DNA of 64,000 nucleotides. Source: Pseudaestuariivita atlantica. GTDB taxonomy: Bacteria; Pseudomonadota; Alphaproteobacteria; Rhodobacterales; Rhodobacteraceae. This document shows, one piece after another, positions 33,238 through 41,412 of the stretch (the stretch's first letter is position 1; the number at the start of each line of letters is the position of its first letter). A program made the position numbers and the translations under genes. Below the pieces are notes generated by a model. That model made no database searches. It saw only the letters and a program-made list of their open reading frames with translations, and was not told where the DNA came from. The DNA lies in contig NZ_AQQZ01000005.1 of assembly GCF_001205715.1 (NCBI RefSeq), positions 62,001-126,000 on the forward strand. The letters run 5' to 3'.

Positions 33238-34586
33238 CAGCCGACCTCCACCACGTCCAGCCGGAAGGCATCCATCGGATGGTCGAGCGTCATCACGTGG
33301 TTCAGGCAGAACTCGTACACCATGCCGCGCGACATCTCGGGCGGGGAGAAGGGAAAGGCAAAGGTCGGCACCTCCTCCTCCGCCGTCAATGGATAGTGCA
33401 GCAGGTAGGGGTTGAGCATCTTGGCGATCTCGCCCGCCAGCGCCGCGTCCGGCGCGGTCACGATGGCCAGAACGCCGACCTCGTGCGCCGTACCTGCCGC
33501 ATGCTCCAGCGCACCCAGCGTCGCGTCACGACCGATCACCCGCAATTCGATCCCGAAATCATCGGTGCCCAGCCGCGCCTCTGCCTTGGCGCGGCACTTG
33601 GCGGCGATGTCGGCGACCCACCTGTCGATATTGGCGACGTAATGCGCATCGCGCACCGTCACCAGCGACACCACCTGGAACCCCGCCTGACGCGCGCCTT
33701 CCAGCTTCACGGTGTAGCGGTCGGATGGATGCCAGACCGATCCCTCGACCCGCACCCGCGTGTCGTCCAGCGCCGTGTACCCGGCACCCGTCACATCCAG
33801 ATGCCCGCCCGGTTCATACAGGATGAACGGGTCGGAGTTTTCGTACAGCATGTGCGCCGACACGGTATGCGGTGTCGCGCGGGCGCCGTCCGCCATCGGA
33901 TGCACCGTGAACCCGTCCGCGTCGAACTCGATCAGGATCACGCCCGATTGCGGATTGGTGGCGCACAAGGCCCCACATTCGCCGATCTTCGCCCCATGCC
34001 ACGCGCCACCAGCGTGATCGCCGTTCTGCAACGGCAGGGCCGAAATGATAGCCGTGTCCGTCGTGCGCCCCGCGATCACGATATCCGCGCCGGTCGCCAG
34101 CGCCGCCTGCACCTGTTCGGCGCCCGCCAGGGCGACGATGTTGGTGCATCCGGCGAAGGTTGTCGCATCGACCTCGGGCGCGACCTCGAGCGGGGTGACC
34201 CGGCCCGCCTGCCACGCGGCGGCGACGTCGCCCGCAATCTGCCCCGATTTCAGCACGGCGACCTTCACCGCCTCGCCGCGTTCGGCGGCGATCTCGCGCG
34301 TGATGTCGACCAGCCAGTCCACCGCGCTGTCCGCCCCGCAGGTGCCCGCCGTTCCGATGACCAGCGGGCAGCCCGCCCGCGCGCGCGCCTCCATCAGGCC
34401 CGCCCACTCGATCCGGGTCGAGGCGCGAGAGTATTTCGACGTGCCTGTGCCGAGGTAATGCGGCCCGCTGTCGGTCGATCCGCCGTCGATCGCGATGATG
34501 TCGGGCCGCGCCGCGATGCCGCGGTCAAGCGCTTCCCGGTCATAGCCAAGGCCAAGCGCGCCGGAAGGGACAAGAACACGGGTCAT
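33237..34586 (-). CDS. AtuA-like protein (DUF1446, acyclic terpene utilisation family)
   Basis: 449 residues. IAIDGGSTDSGPHYLGTGTS near the start and VIGTAGTCGADSAVDWLVDI are characteristic of the AtuA/DUF1446 family. AtuA is named from the Pseudomonas citronellol/geraniol pathway, but no other atu genes (carboxylase, isohexenylglutaconyl hydratase) are present, so that function should not be assumed. Family members with a separate DUF4387 subunit often sit beside carboxylate catabolic genes. The tricarboxylate module 11 kb away is a possible partner. The start at 34586 is an ATG with AAGG upstream. Confidence 0.82.
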   Translation of the reverse strand: MTRVLVPSGALGLGYDREALDRGIAARPDIIAIDGGSTDSGPHYLGTGTSKYSRASTRIEWAGLMEARARAGCPLVIGTAGTCGADSAVDWLVDITREIAAERGEAVKVAVLKSGQIAGDVAAAWQAGRVTPLEVAPEVDATTFAGCTNIVALAGAEQVQAALATGADIVIAGRTTDTAIISALPLQNGDHAGGAWHGAKIGECGALCATNPQSGVILIEFDADGFTVHPMADGARATPHTVSAHMLYENSDPFILYEPGGHLDVTGAGYTALDDTRVRVEGSVWHPSDRYTVKLEGARQAGFQVVSLVTVRDAHYVANIDRWVADIAAKCRAKAEARLGTDDFGIELRVIGRDATLGALEHAAGTAHEVGVLAIVTAPDAALAGEIAKMLNPYLLHYPLTAEEEVPTFAFPFSPPEMSRGMVYEFCLNHVMTLDHPMDAFRLDVVEVG

Positions 34587-34772
34587 GCCTCCTGCCTAAA
34601 CCTCCTCCGGCGCCAAGCCAAGCCGCGTTTGGCGCGGGTCGAGCGGCCTTGCGGGCGCCAGCGTCAGACGCGGGTTGATGATGGCTTGACGGTAGATCGG
34701 GCATCCTGACGTCGATGCTGCCCGGCCCTCTCAACCGCCCGCAGTGTCTACAACCGGGAAAGGAGATTACCG

Positions 34773-35948
34773 ATGGCACTCGGCTCCAAAGATCATCTGC
34801 CGCCGCACGTTCAGGCGCGTCCGCGCGACGCCTTCGTCGCGCGCGGCTGCTACGCCACCTATTGCGACATCACCGCCCTGCCCGTGCGGCCCGATCCGGT
34901 GCCCACGGCGCGCATGTACGCGGAGGCCGACGCGGCGCTGGCGCGCCCCGGCATCTTCGACATGATCACGCGGTTCGTCGCATCCGACATCAGCTGCATG
35001 GCGCTCGACACCGATGGCAGCCTGCCCGTGAACCTACGCACCGGCGCGCTCGACCTCGACATGCTGTACGACCGGTTCGCCCGCGATGCCTCGGGCGGTG
35101 TGCGGTTCCGCGACGACGCCCCACGGCCCTGCGCCGTGGCACAAGCCTTTGCCCGCCTGCACGCGCTCGCGCTTGAGGCCGCTCCTCCGGGCGGGGCCGA
35201 TGCGCGGTTCGACTTCGCCCGCCAGCAGGTGCGCTGGACGCATCAGTGGCTGATCGTCAACGACCTGTTGCCGCAATTGTGCGAGGCGGACGTGCTGGCG
35301 GACACGCTTGCCGACGGTGCCCCCGTCTACCGCGCGTTCCTCGCGCGGCTGAACGCGGACGGGTTCCTCGGGCGGCTGCCGGTCCCGCTGGAATTCTGCG
35401 CCGCCTTCGGCACCGATACCCGGCCAGAACCCGCCCGCAGCGGCGGCCCCTCGGTGACCTCGCTCTACGACGTGACCGGCGATCTGCGCTTTGCCGAACC
35501 CGCGCCCCACGGGCGCGTCCGCTGGAGCGACGATACGGGACCACAGTTCAACATGGACGGCAGCTTTGACGCGCGCCGCACCCACCGCGTGACGGCCACG
35601 CCGCCCCACCTGCCCGGCATCGCCCTGCCCGGCATGGCCGAATGTCACGGCCACCTGCGGCAGATCGGCGTGCGCCTGCCCTTCGCCGCGCCGTCCGACG
35701 GCGCGGGATTGCAGGCGGGCCTGCACGAGGAAGCCATGGAAACACAAGCCGGCCATACCTTCGGCCCGCTTGGCAGCCGGATCGTGGCCGAAACGCTGCT
35801 GGGCCTTGCCATGCACACGCCGGGCAGCTTCTGGCACGTACCGGGGTCGGTGAACGGCCGCTGGCACCCGCGCGATGGTATCCGCACGAACGCGGGCACC
35901 CTGATCGACAGTTACGAGGCGCTTGCACGGATCGCGCAAGACGCCTGA
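34773..35948 (+). CDS. Animal heme-peroxidase-fold protein without the catalytic histidines
   Basis: 391 residues from the ATG at 34773, seven bases after AAAGGAG. Several blocks match bacterial members of the animal heme peroxidase family: LRTGALDLDMLYD (usually RTPALDLDSLYG), FARQQVRWTHQWLIVNDLLP (usually ARRLVRWHYQWIVLHDFLP) and GPLGSRIVAETLLGL near the end. The distal histidine motif (GQFxDHD) is replaced by the region FVASDISC, and the proximal motif (FRFGHS) aligns to CAAFGTDT, so both heme-site histidines seem absent. No signal peptide. It heads a group of rightward genes (regulator, PAP2-type, papain-type). It may be a non-catalytic binding protein, or use another chemistry. Family assignment is by eye. 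Confidence 0.6.
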   Translation: MALGSKDHLPPHVQARPRDAFVARGCYATYCDITALPVRPDPVPTARMYAEADAALARPGIFDMITRFVASDISCMALDTDGSLPVNLRTGALDLDMLYDRFARDASGGVRFRDDAPRPCAVAQAFARLHALALEAAPPGGADARFDFARQQVRWTHQWLIVNDLLPQLCEADVLADTLADGAPVYRAFLARLNADGFLGRLPVPLEFCAAFGTDTRPEPARSGGPSVTSLYDVTGDLRFAEPAPHGRVRWSDDTGPQFNMDGSFDARRTHRVTATPPHLPGIALPGMAECHGHLRQIGVRLPFAAPSDGAGLQAGLHEEAMETQAGHTFGPLGSRIVAETLLGLAMHTPGSFWHVPGSVNGRWHPRDGIRTNAGTLIDSYEALARIAQDA

Positions 35949-36104
35949 CGCGCGGAAAAGCCGCAAGCCTCCAGTGGCTTGCGGCACACGCGACACAGAT
36001 CGCGCAGATTTGCCGCCGGCGATGCAAAGCCGGGATTGCGGCAGGGTTGCGTCTTTGCAACAGTAGCCGCCACAACCCTGGGCAAGAGATCTCTTTACCC
36101 CGTG

Positions 36105-38075
36105 ATGGCGGAACTACCCGGCCTCAGCCTGATCGGTGCGGCAAGTGCTACGGCACCCGCACCGGATGGCAGCGTGACCGCGCGGCGCTCCCTCGCCGTG
36201 CTGGCGATGCTGGCCGTGGCCGAAGGCCAGCCCGTTCCCCGCGAACTGATCGCCTCGACCATCTGGTCAGAAGTGGACGATGCCCGCGCCCGCGCCTCCC
36301 TGCGCCAGACCCTGTCGGAATTGCGCGCCGTCAGCGCCACCTTCACCGATGCGCTCGACGTCACGCGGCAGGCGGTCGCCCTGCGCGCCGATGGCGTGAC
36401 CTGCGATCTCTGGCGGCTGATGCGGGCCGCCGAACGCGCCGACGTGGCAGGCCTGCGCCTGATTCCGGCCAACCTCGGCCCCCAGTTTCTCTACGGCTAC
36501 GAGGACCTTGGCGAGAGTTTCGCCGACTGGCTTGCGGAAACGCGCGACGTGATCGTGAACCGGCTGGTGTCCACCCTGATGCGCGGGTTCGACGATCCCG
36601 ACGCCACGACCGACCAGCGCCGGGGCCTCGCCGAAGCCGCCCTGCGGCTCAACCCGCTCAACGAACGCGCCGCCCGTGTCGCGATGCAGGCACTGGCCGA
36701 TGACGGCGACGTGGCGCAGGCGCTGAACGTCTATGCCCGGCTCTATGCCCTGATGGACGAAGAGCTGGGGATGGAACCCTCGGACGACACGCAGGACCTT
36801 GCCGTCGCGATCAAGCAAAGCCAGCGCGCGACGACCGATGCCGCCCGTCCCCCCGCCCGCGTGCTTGGCAGCTATGGCCAGCCCGTGCTGGGCGTCCTGC
36901 CGATGGCGACCTTCGGCAACGACATCGAAACCCGGCAACTGGGCGAGATGTTCGTCGAGGACATCGTCTGCTCCCTCGCCGCCTGCCGCGAATTGCCGAC
37001 CCTGTCGAACGCCACCTCACGCCACCTTGCCGACGCGCCCGACCCGGTCCACCACCTGCGTGACCAGCACGGCGTCACCTACGCCCTGCGCTCCACCCTG
37101 CGCCGCGATGCGCGCTCGGGCCGGTGCCGCGTCACCACCCAGCTTGTGGGCAGCGAAAGCGGGCTGGCGATCTGGGGCCAGACCTTCGACACCTCCGATG
37201 CCGAACTGTTCGGCGTGCAGGCCGAAATCGCGGGCAAGGTGGTCAGCGCGCTTGTGCCCCATATCCACGCCGCCGAATTCCAGGCGGTCGAAAGCTTCCG
37301 CGCCTCCGACCTCAACGCCTACCAGATGCTCTTGCGCGCCCGGCACCTCACCTATGCGCTCAACCGCGACAGCCTTGGCGAAGCGCGAACCCTTCTGGGC
37401 GATTGCGCCGCCACCCATCCCGGCTTTGCCCCCGCCCATGTCGCGCTGGCCGAGGTGCACTCAATCCAGATCGGCCAGAACTGGTCTTCCGACCCGGCGA
37501 CCGACACCGCCGCGATCAAGGCCGCCCTGGGCGAGGCGCTGCGCCTCAACCCCCGCGATGCCCGCGCCATGGCGATGATGGGCCACAACGTGGGCATATA
37601 CGAACGCGCCTATCCCCGCGCCAAGGCAACCGTGGAACAGGCCGTCGATGCCCTGCCGAACGATGCCGAGACGCTGATCTGGTCAACCCCTGTCCTTGCC
37701 TTCACCGACGACCACGACACCGCCATCCGCAACGCCGAAAAAGCCATCGCCCTGTCGCCCGAAGACCCCATGATGTTCCGCTTCGAACACTTCGCCTCTA
37801 TCGCGCATTTCACCGCCGGCCGGTACGAGGAGGCGGCGCAGTACGGCCTCGCCTCGATGGAACGCAACCCGCGCTACACCTCGAACCTGCGCGCCACCAT
37901 GGGCGCACTAGCACGGCTTGACCGGATCGACGAAATCGCCCCCCTGCGCGATCTGCACCACGAGATCACGCCGGACTTCAGGATCCGCGATTTCATCTCG
38001 GGTCAGGCCTTCAACAGCTCCGAAAAACGCGCGGCCTTCGGCAAGTTGCTCGCCAAGGCCGGCCTGCCCGATTGA
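36105..38075 (+). CDS. SARP-type regulator with BTAD, TolB-like and TPR domains
   Basis: About 656 residues if started at the ATG at 36105 (a GTG precedes it; earlier in-frame starts also exist and no good ribosome site decides). The N-terminal winged helix shows ARRSLAVLAMLAVAEGQPVPREL and ARASLRQTLSELR, as in SARP/BTAD regulators. A BTAD helical repeat region follows (LRLNPLNERAARVAMQALAD... YARLYALMDEELGMEPS). From about 280, LGVLPMATFG... VTYALRSTLRRD... IWGQTFDTSDAELFGVQAEIA matches the TolB-N-like domain found in adenylate-cyclase- and CadC-linked regulators. TPR repeats fill the C-terminus. It lacks a membrane segment. It probably controls the PAP2-type and peptidase genes that follow. 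Confidence 0.8.
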   Translation: MAELPGLSLIGAASATAPAPDGSVTARRSLAVLAMLAVAEGQPVPRELIASTIWSEVDDARARASLRQTLSELRAVSATFTDALDVTRQAVALRADGVTCDLWRLMRAAERADVAGLRLIPANLGPQFLYGYEDLGESFADWLAETRDVIVNRLVSTLMRGFDDPDATTDQRRGLAEAALRLNPLNERAARVAMQALADDGDVAQALNVYARLYALMDEELGMEPSDDTQDLAVAIKQSQRATTDAARPPARVLGSYGQPVLGVLPMATFGNDIETRQLGEMFVEDIVCSLAACRELPTLSNATSRHLADAPDPVHHLRDQHGVTYALRSTLRRDARSGRCRVTTQLVGSESGLAIWGQTFDTSDAELFGVQAEIAGKVVSALVPHIHAAEFQAVESFRASDLNAYQMLLRARHLTYALNRDSLGEARTLLGDCAATHPGFAPAHVALAEVHSIQIGQNWSSDPATDTAAIKAALGEALRLNPRDARAMAMMGHNVGIYERAYPRAKATVEQAVDALPNDAETLIWSTPVLAFTDDHDTAIRNAEKAIALSPEDPMMFRFEHFASIAHFTAGRYEEAAQYGLASMERNPRYTSNLRATMGALARLDRIDEIAPLRDLHHEITPDFRIRDFISGQAFNSSEKRAAFGKLLAKAGLPD

Positions 38076-38089
38076 CGGGGAGGCACCCT

Positions 38090-38192
38090 GCAAAACGTTA
38101 ACTTCACAGTAACCTGACGGTGCCCGCGCATAGTCACGCGCGGTATTTTAGTGTGCACAAAACGTAATTTTATCAAGGGGAAGGACCAGGCG
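38090..38192 (+). promoter_or_regulatory. AT-rich promoter/leader before the NGGM-repeat gene
   Basis: The gap after the regulator holds AACGTTAACTTCACAGTAACCTG (in which GTTA and TAAC form an inverted pair, 38098-38113) and further on GGTATTTTAGTGTGCACAAAACG, both far richer in A/T than the rest of the region. TTCACA, TATTTT and similar hexamers are present but no clear 17-base pair could be fixed. GAAGGA at 38180-38185 is the ribosome site, seven bases before the ATG. Confidence 0.5.
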
Positions 38193-39275
38193 ATGATTGG
38201 CTTTGGCAACGGCGGCATGAACGGCGGCATGAATGGTGGCATGAACGGCGGGATGAACGGCGGCATGAATGGCGGCATGAACGGGGGAATGAACGGGGGG
38301 ATGAATGGCGGCATGAACGGCGGGATGAACGGCGGCATGTCCACCGTGACCAGCCTCGGCGTCGCCGCCCTGCCCGTCGCCGGTGTGCTCGAAATCGAGG
38401 ACTGGATCGAAACGGTTGGGCCGAACGTGCCTTATGGCCACCGCTTCGAACGGGACACGCTGCCCGCCGAACTGCGCGCGCAGATCCTGCTGGCGGAATT
38501 CGCGGCCACCGGCTGGTTCGCCAACCCCGACGTCAAGACCGACACGCGGTTCAAGAAAGGCAGCCTCGACCTCGACTGCTCGGAACTGCTGACGACCGAA
38601 GGGCTGCTACCCCAGCTGCGCAACCTCGTCCGCGCGCGTAACGAACAGCGCGCTGCTCGCAACGCCGAGATCACGATCCAGGCCGATAACAGCTTTGCCT
38701 ACTGGGCGACGCTGCTGGCGATGTCGCCGGAAACCAAGCCCAAGACGGCGGGCCTGATCGTGGCGGGCTACACGATCGGCCAAATGGTCGGCATGGTCTT
38801 CAAGGACCTGTTCGCCGTGGCGCGCCCCGCGACGCTCCTGCCGTCGCTGATGACGTCGATCCCGACGCCGCGCCACGCCTCGTTCCCGTCTAACCACTCG
38901 CTGCAATCGCACCTGATCGCGGGCCTGCTGATCAAGGCGATGCCCGCCAACGTGGTCACCTGCTACGGTGCCCAGATCAACGCGCTCGCCGCCCGCATCG
39001 CCGAGAACCGCGAAATCGGCGGCCTGCACTACCCCGCCGACAGCCTCGCCGGGGAGAAGATCGCCGCATGGCTGCTCGACGACTGGATCGACAAGACCAA
39101 GACGCCGCTCCTGTGGAAACTGATCCAGGACGCCGGCACCGAATGGCCCGCGCCTCCCGACATCGCGCGCATGCACCTCGGCGATGCCAACGGCATCACC
39201 GCCCGCCACGGCATGGCCGCCGAACTGCAGGCCGCGCTCGCCAGCTTCGGCGCGCTGCCGGAACAGCAGAAGTAA
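38193..39275 (+). CDS. PAP2/vanadium-haloperoxidase-superfamily protein with N-terminal NGGM repeats
   Basis: 360 residues. After MIGFG come eleven exact NGGM tetrapeptides (residues 6-49). The catalytic core has the complete phosphatase/haloperoxidase signature: K-x6-RP (Lys204, Arg211-Pro212), PSNH (His235; the usual glycine is asparagine) and R-x5-H-x3-D (Arg273, His279, Asp283). The rest of the core is only moderately hydrophobic, with no obvious six-helix membrane bundle, so it resembles soluble acid phosphatases and vanadium haloperoxidases. No signal peptide is recognised; the glycine/asparagine/methionine tract could be a secretion, assembly or metal-binding segment. It lies downstream of the regulator and 15 bases before the papain-like gene. 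Substrate undetermined. Confidence 0.82.
   Translation: MIGFGNGGMNGGMNGGMNGGMNGGMNGGMNGGMNGGMNGGMNGGMNGGMSTVTSLGVAALPVAGVLEIEDWIETVGPNVPYGHRFERDTLPAELRAQILLAEFAATGWFANPDVKTDTRFKKGSLDLDCSELLTTEGLLPQLRNLVRARNEQRAARNAEITIQADNSFAYWATLLAMSPETKPKTAGLIVAGYTIGQMVGMVFKDLFAVARPATLLPSLMTSIPTPRHASFPSNHSLQSHLIAGLLIKAMPANVVTCYGAQINALAARIAENREIGGLHYPADSLAGEKIAAWLLDDWIDKTKTPLLWKLIQDAGTEWPAPPDIARMHLGDANGITARHGMAAELQAALASFGALPEQQK
38208..38339 (+). repeat. Eleven 12-bp coding repeats (NGGM)11
   Basis: Eleven tandem AAY-GGN-GGN-ATG units encode NGGM each time. Unit sequences differ at the third codon positions (AAC/AAT, GGC/GGT/GGG, GGC/GGA/GGG), so the peptide is kept while the DNA has diverged. Unit length is a multiple of three, so copy-number changes would shorten or lengthen the protein without a frameshift. 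Confidence 0.97.
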
Positions 39276-39290
39276 GGGAGGGCCAGACCA

Positions 39291-40307
39291 ATGACCGGAC
39301 TTTTCGGATGCGCCGCTCCTTCGCAAGAGGCCATCGGCACCTATTCCAACCTCGACTTCCAGACCGGCTCCGCACCGGCCCCCACCGCCACCGTGGCCCG
39401 CGACAAGACGCTTTCGGTCCTGCCCAAGGGCGCCTGGCCGATCCGCGACCAGCGCTACCGCAACACCTGCGTCGCCTTCTGCGCCACCGCCGCGCTGGAG
39501 CTGTTCCGCGCCAGGGAAAAGGGCGACACCACGCCCGAAACCCTGTCCGAGGATTTCCTCTACAACCGCATGCGCGGCGGCCTCAGCCAGGAATATCTCG
39601 ACTGGGTGCGCTCGGTCCTGCCGGATTACGAACTGGGGGCCACGCTGCTGGCGCAGGCCCTCATGGTGCAACGCGAAATCGGCACCCTGACCGAGGCGCA
39701 ACGCCCCTACCAGCAGGCCACGCCACTCTTCGACATCGACGGCGCGCGCCCTTCTGAATCGCACCGCCGGTCGGCGGCGCGGCGCAAGCAGGCGCATTTC
39801 TACTACCACAAGATGACCGTCGAAACCGGCATGATCGATCCGGGCCAGGCCTATCCCAAACCGGGCGGCTCCGGCAGCGTGTCGGCCAGCGATGCCGCCT
39901 ACCTGCTGCTCAAGTCCGGCTCCGCCGTGGCCGTCGGCCTGCCCGTCTACTTCCTGCCCGACGCGCGCATGAACTGGACGGCACCGGCCACGACGCGCAC
40001 GGGCTACGTCCCCTATCCGGGTACCGACAAGGTCTACGACGCGGCGCTGGTCGTCGCCTCCGGCCACGCGGTCTGCCTCACCGGCTACGTCCCCGTGACG
40101 GATGCTCCGGGCGGCGGCTACTTCATCTTCCGCAACTCGTGGGGCCTCGATTTCCGCACCACCTTCCGCGATCCCGTGGACGGCGTCAGCGGCACCCTCG
40201 TTCCGCCGGGCTACGGCGTCCTCTCGGCGGCGGCGGTCGACAAGTACGTGTGGGAAATGATGGCTCCCACCAAGGACGGGCCCATGGCCAGCGCATCTCT
40301 CCCCTGA
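39291..40307 (+). CDS. Papain-like (C1 family) cysteine peptidase
   Basis: 338 residues from an ATG preceded by AAGGGAGGG. The C1 catalytic set is complete: oxyanion Gln54 and nucleophile Cys60 with the papain spacing (RDQRYRNTCVAF), His259 in SGHAVCLTGY and Asn282 in FRNSWGLDF. Between them lies an insertion (about residues 110-190) with many charged residues. The start MTGLFGCAAP resembles a lipobox but lacks the basic region of a signal peptide, so location is unclear. No propeptide of the usual inhibitory type is seen. It closely follows the PAP2-type gene and probably acts with it, perhaps trimming its repeat tract. A strong terminator follows. Confidence 0.85.
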   Translation: MTGLFGCAAPSQEAIGTYSNLDFQTGSAPAPTATVARDKTLSVLPKGAWPIRDQRYRNTCVAFCATAALELFRAREKGDTTPETLSEDFLYNRMRGGLSQEYLDWVRSVLPDYELGATLLAQALMVQREIGTLTEAQRPYQQATPLFDIDGARPSESHRRSAARRKQAHFYYHKMTVETGMIDPGQAYPKPGGSGSVSASDAAYLLLKSGSAVAVGLPVYFLPDARMNWTAPATTRTGYVPYPGTDKVYDAALVVASGHAVCLTGYVPVTDAPGGGYFIFRNSWGLDFRTTFRDPVDGVSGTLVPPGYGVLSAAAVDKYVWEMMAPTKDGPMASASLP

Positions 40308-40351
40308 TGCATACGCGACACTGATCTCCTCGTCGCGCGCCCATGCGCCCC

Positions 40352-40392
40352 GCCCCCCGTGCTTCTCCCGGCACGGGGGCTTCTTCTCTTTC
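40352..40392 (+). terminator. Rho-independent terminator after the papain-like gene
   Basis: GCCCCCCGTGC (40352-40362) pairs with GCACGGGGGC (40371-40380) around TTCTCCCG, and TTCTTCTCTTT follows. This is a strong stem with a T-rich tail, 45 bases after the peptidase stop. It marks the 3' end of the regulator/PAP2/peptidase group. Confidence 0.9.
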
Positions 40393-40409
40393 GAAATATG
40401 TCAGGGGGT

Positions 40410-40429
40410 TTGGGGGACTGGTCCCCCAA
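40410..40429 (-). terminator. Hairpin after the class IV aminotransferase
   Basis: TTGGGGGAC (40410-40418) and GTCCCCCAA (40421-40429) form a perfect 9-bp stem with a two-base loop, followed on the minus strand by AACCCCCTGACATATTTC. It lies 57 bases past the stop of the leftward aminotransferase gene and probably ends that operon. Confidence 0.75.
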
Positions 40430-40485
40430 GGCCTGCGTGGCCTGAACGCAATCGAAAACGCGCGCGGCACGCGCTCCTTTCGGGA

Positions 40486-41412
40486 TCAGCGCCCGCGGGC
40501 GGCTTTCTGTTCGGCCACGTTGCGCGCCACCAGCGCCCTGTACCGCTTCCTGATCTCGCGCGTGACAGGACCCGCGCCGTCTCCGATCACCCGCCCGTCG
40601 ATCGCCGACACCGGGGTCTGCGCGCCGAAGGTGCCGGTCAGGAACGCCTCGTCGGCCGAATAGGCCTCGTACAGCGAATAGTTCTTCTCGAACACCGGGA
40701 TGCCGGCGTCGCGGCAGATCGCGATCACGTTCGTCCGCGTCACCCCGTTCATGCAGTAATCCCCGGTCGAGGTCCAAACCTCCCCCCGCCGCACGATAAA
40801 GAAATTGCAGGCATTGGTCGTGTTCACGAAGCCATGCGGGTCCAGCATCAGCGCCTCGTCCGCCCCCGCCGCTTCCGCCTGCAGGCAGGCGATCACGCAG
40901 TTCAGCTTGGAATGGCTGTTGAACTTGGCGTCCTGACTATGCGGCAATCCCCGCACCTGCGGAACGCTCGCCAGCCGGATGCCTTTCGACAGCGCCTCGG
41001 CCGGCCGCGAATGCTCGACAATCGCCACAACCGTCGGCCCCGACCGCGACAGCGACGGATGCTGGAACGGTTTCACCTTCACCCCCCGCGTCACCATCAG
41101 CCGGCAATGGGCGTCACCCACCATCCCGTTCGCCTCCGCCGTCCGGTCAAGCAGCGCGCGCACCTCCTCCGGCCCCATCCCCAGGTCCAGCCGCACCGCC
41201 TTCAGCGAGGAAAAGAGCCGGTCCATATGCGCATCGAAGAACGCCCACTCCCCGTCATAGAGCCGCATCCCCTCCCACATGCCGTCCCCCAGCATGAAGC
41301 CGCTGTCATAGACGCTGACCTTCGCCTCATCGCGATGCACCAGCTCGCCATCCACCCAGATCAAAAGGTCTCGGTTCCGGGCATCTTCCTCGGCGTCATG
41401 GGTGGTGGTCAT
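40486..41412 (-). CDS. Class IV aminotransferase (BCAT / D-amino acid aminotransferase family)
   Basis: 308 residues from the ATG at 41412, six bases after GGAGGAT. WVDGELVHRDEAKVSVYDSGF is the typical start of fold-type IV PLP aminotransferases. The PLP lysine is probably in AKFNSHSKLNCV and the phosphate loops are in NTTNACNFFIV and MNGVTRTNVIAI. Members include branched-chain and D-amino acid aminotransferases and aminodeoxychorismate lyase. It is the last gene of a leftward operon with a lyase, a kinase and three Gfo/Idh/MocA oxidoreductases; removal of an amino group from the operon's substrate is more likely than general leucine synthesis. Confidence 0.87.
   Translation of the reverse strand: MTTTHDAEEDARNRDLLIWVDGELVHRDEAKVSVYDSGFMLGDGMWEGMRLYDGEWAFFDAHMDRLFSSLKAVRLDLGMGPEEVRALLDRTAEANGMVGDAHCRLMVTRGVKVKPFQHPSLSRSGPTVVAIVEHSRPAEALSKGIRLASVPQVRGLPHSQDAKFNSHSKLNCVIACLQAEAAGADEALMLDPHGFVNTTNACNFFIVRRGEVWTSTGDYCMNGVTRTNVIAICRDAGIPVFEKNYSLYEAYSADEAFLTGTFGAQTPVSAIDGRVIGDGAGPVTREIRKRYRALVARNVAEQKAARGR

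Noticed and set aside
38208-38339. Possible CRISPR or other intergenic repeat array
   Set aside because: Units are 12 bases, adjacent and coding, without spacers.
38003-38344. Minus-strand frame rich in PPFMPPFI repeats
   Set aside because: It is the complement of the NGGM tract; no ribosome site and no support beyond the repeats themselves.
39291-39330. Lipoprotein signal in the papain-like peptidase (MTGLFGC)
   Set aside because: No basic residues and too short a hydrophobic stretch before the cysteine.
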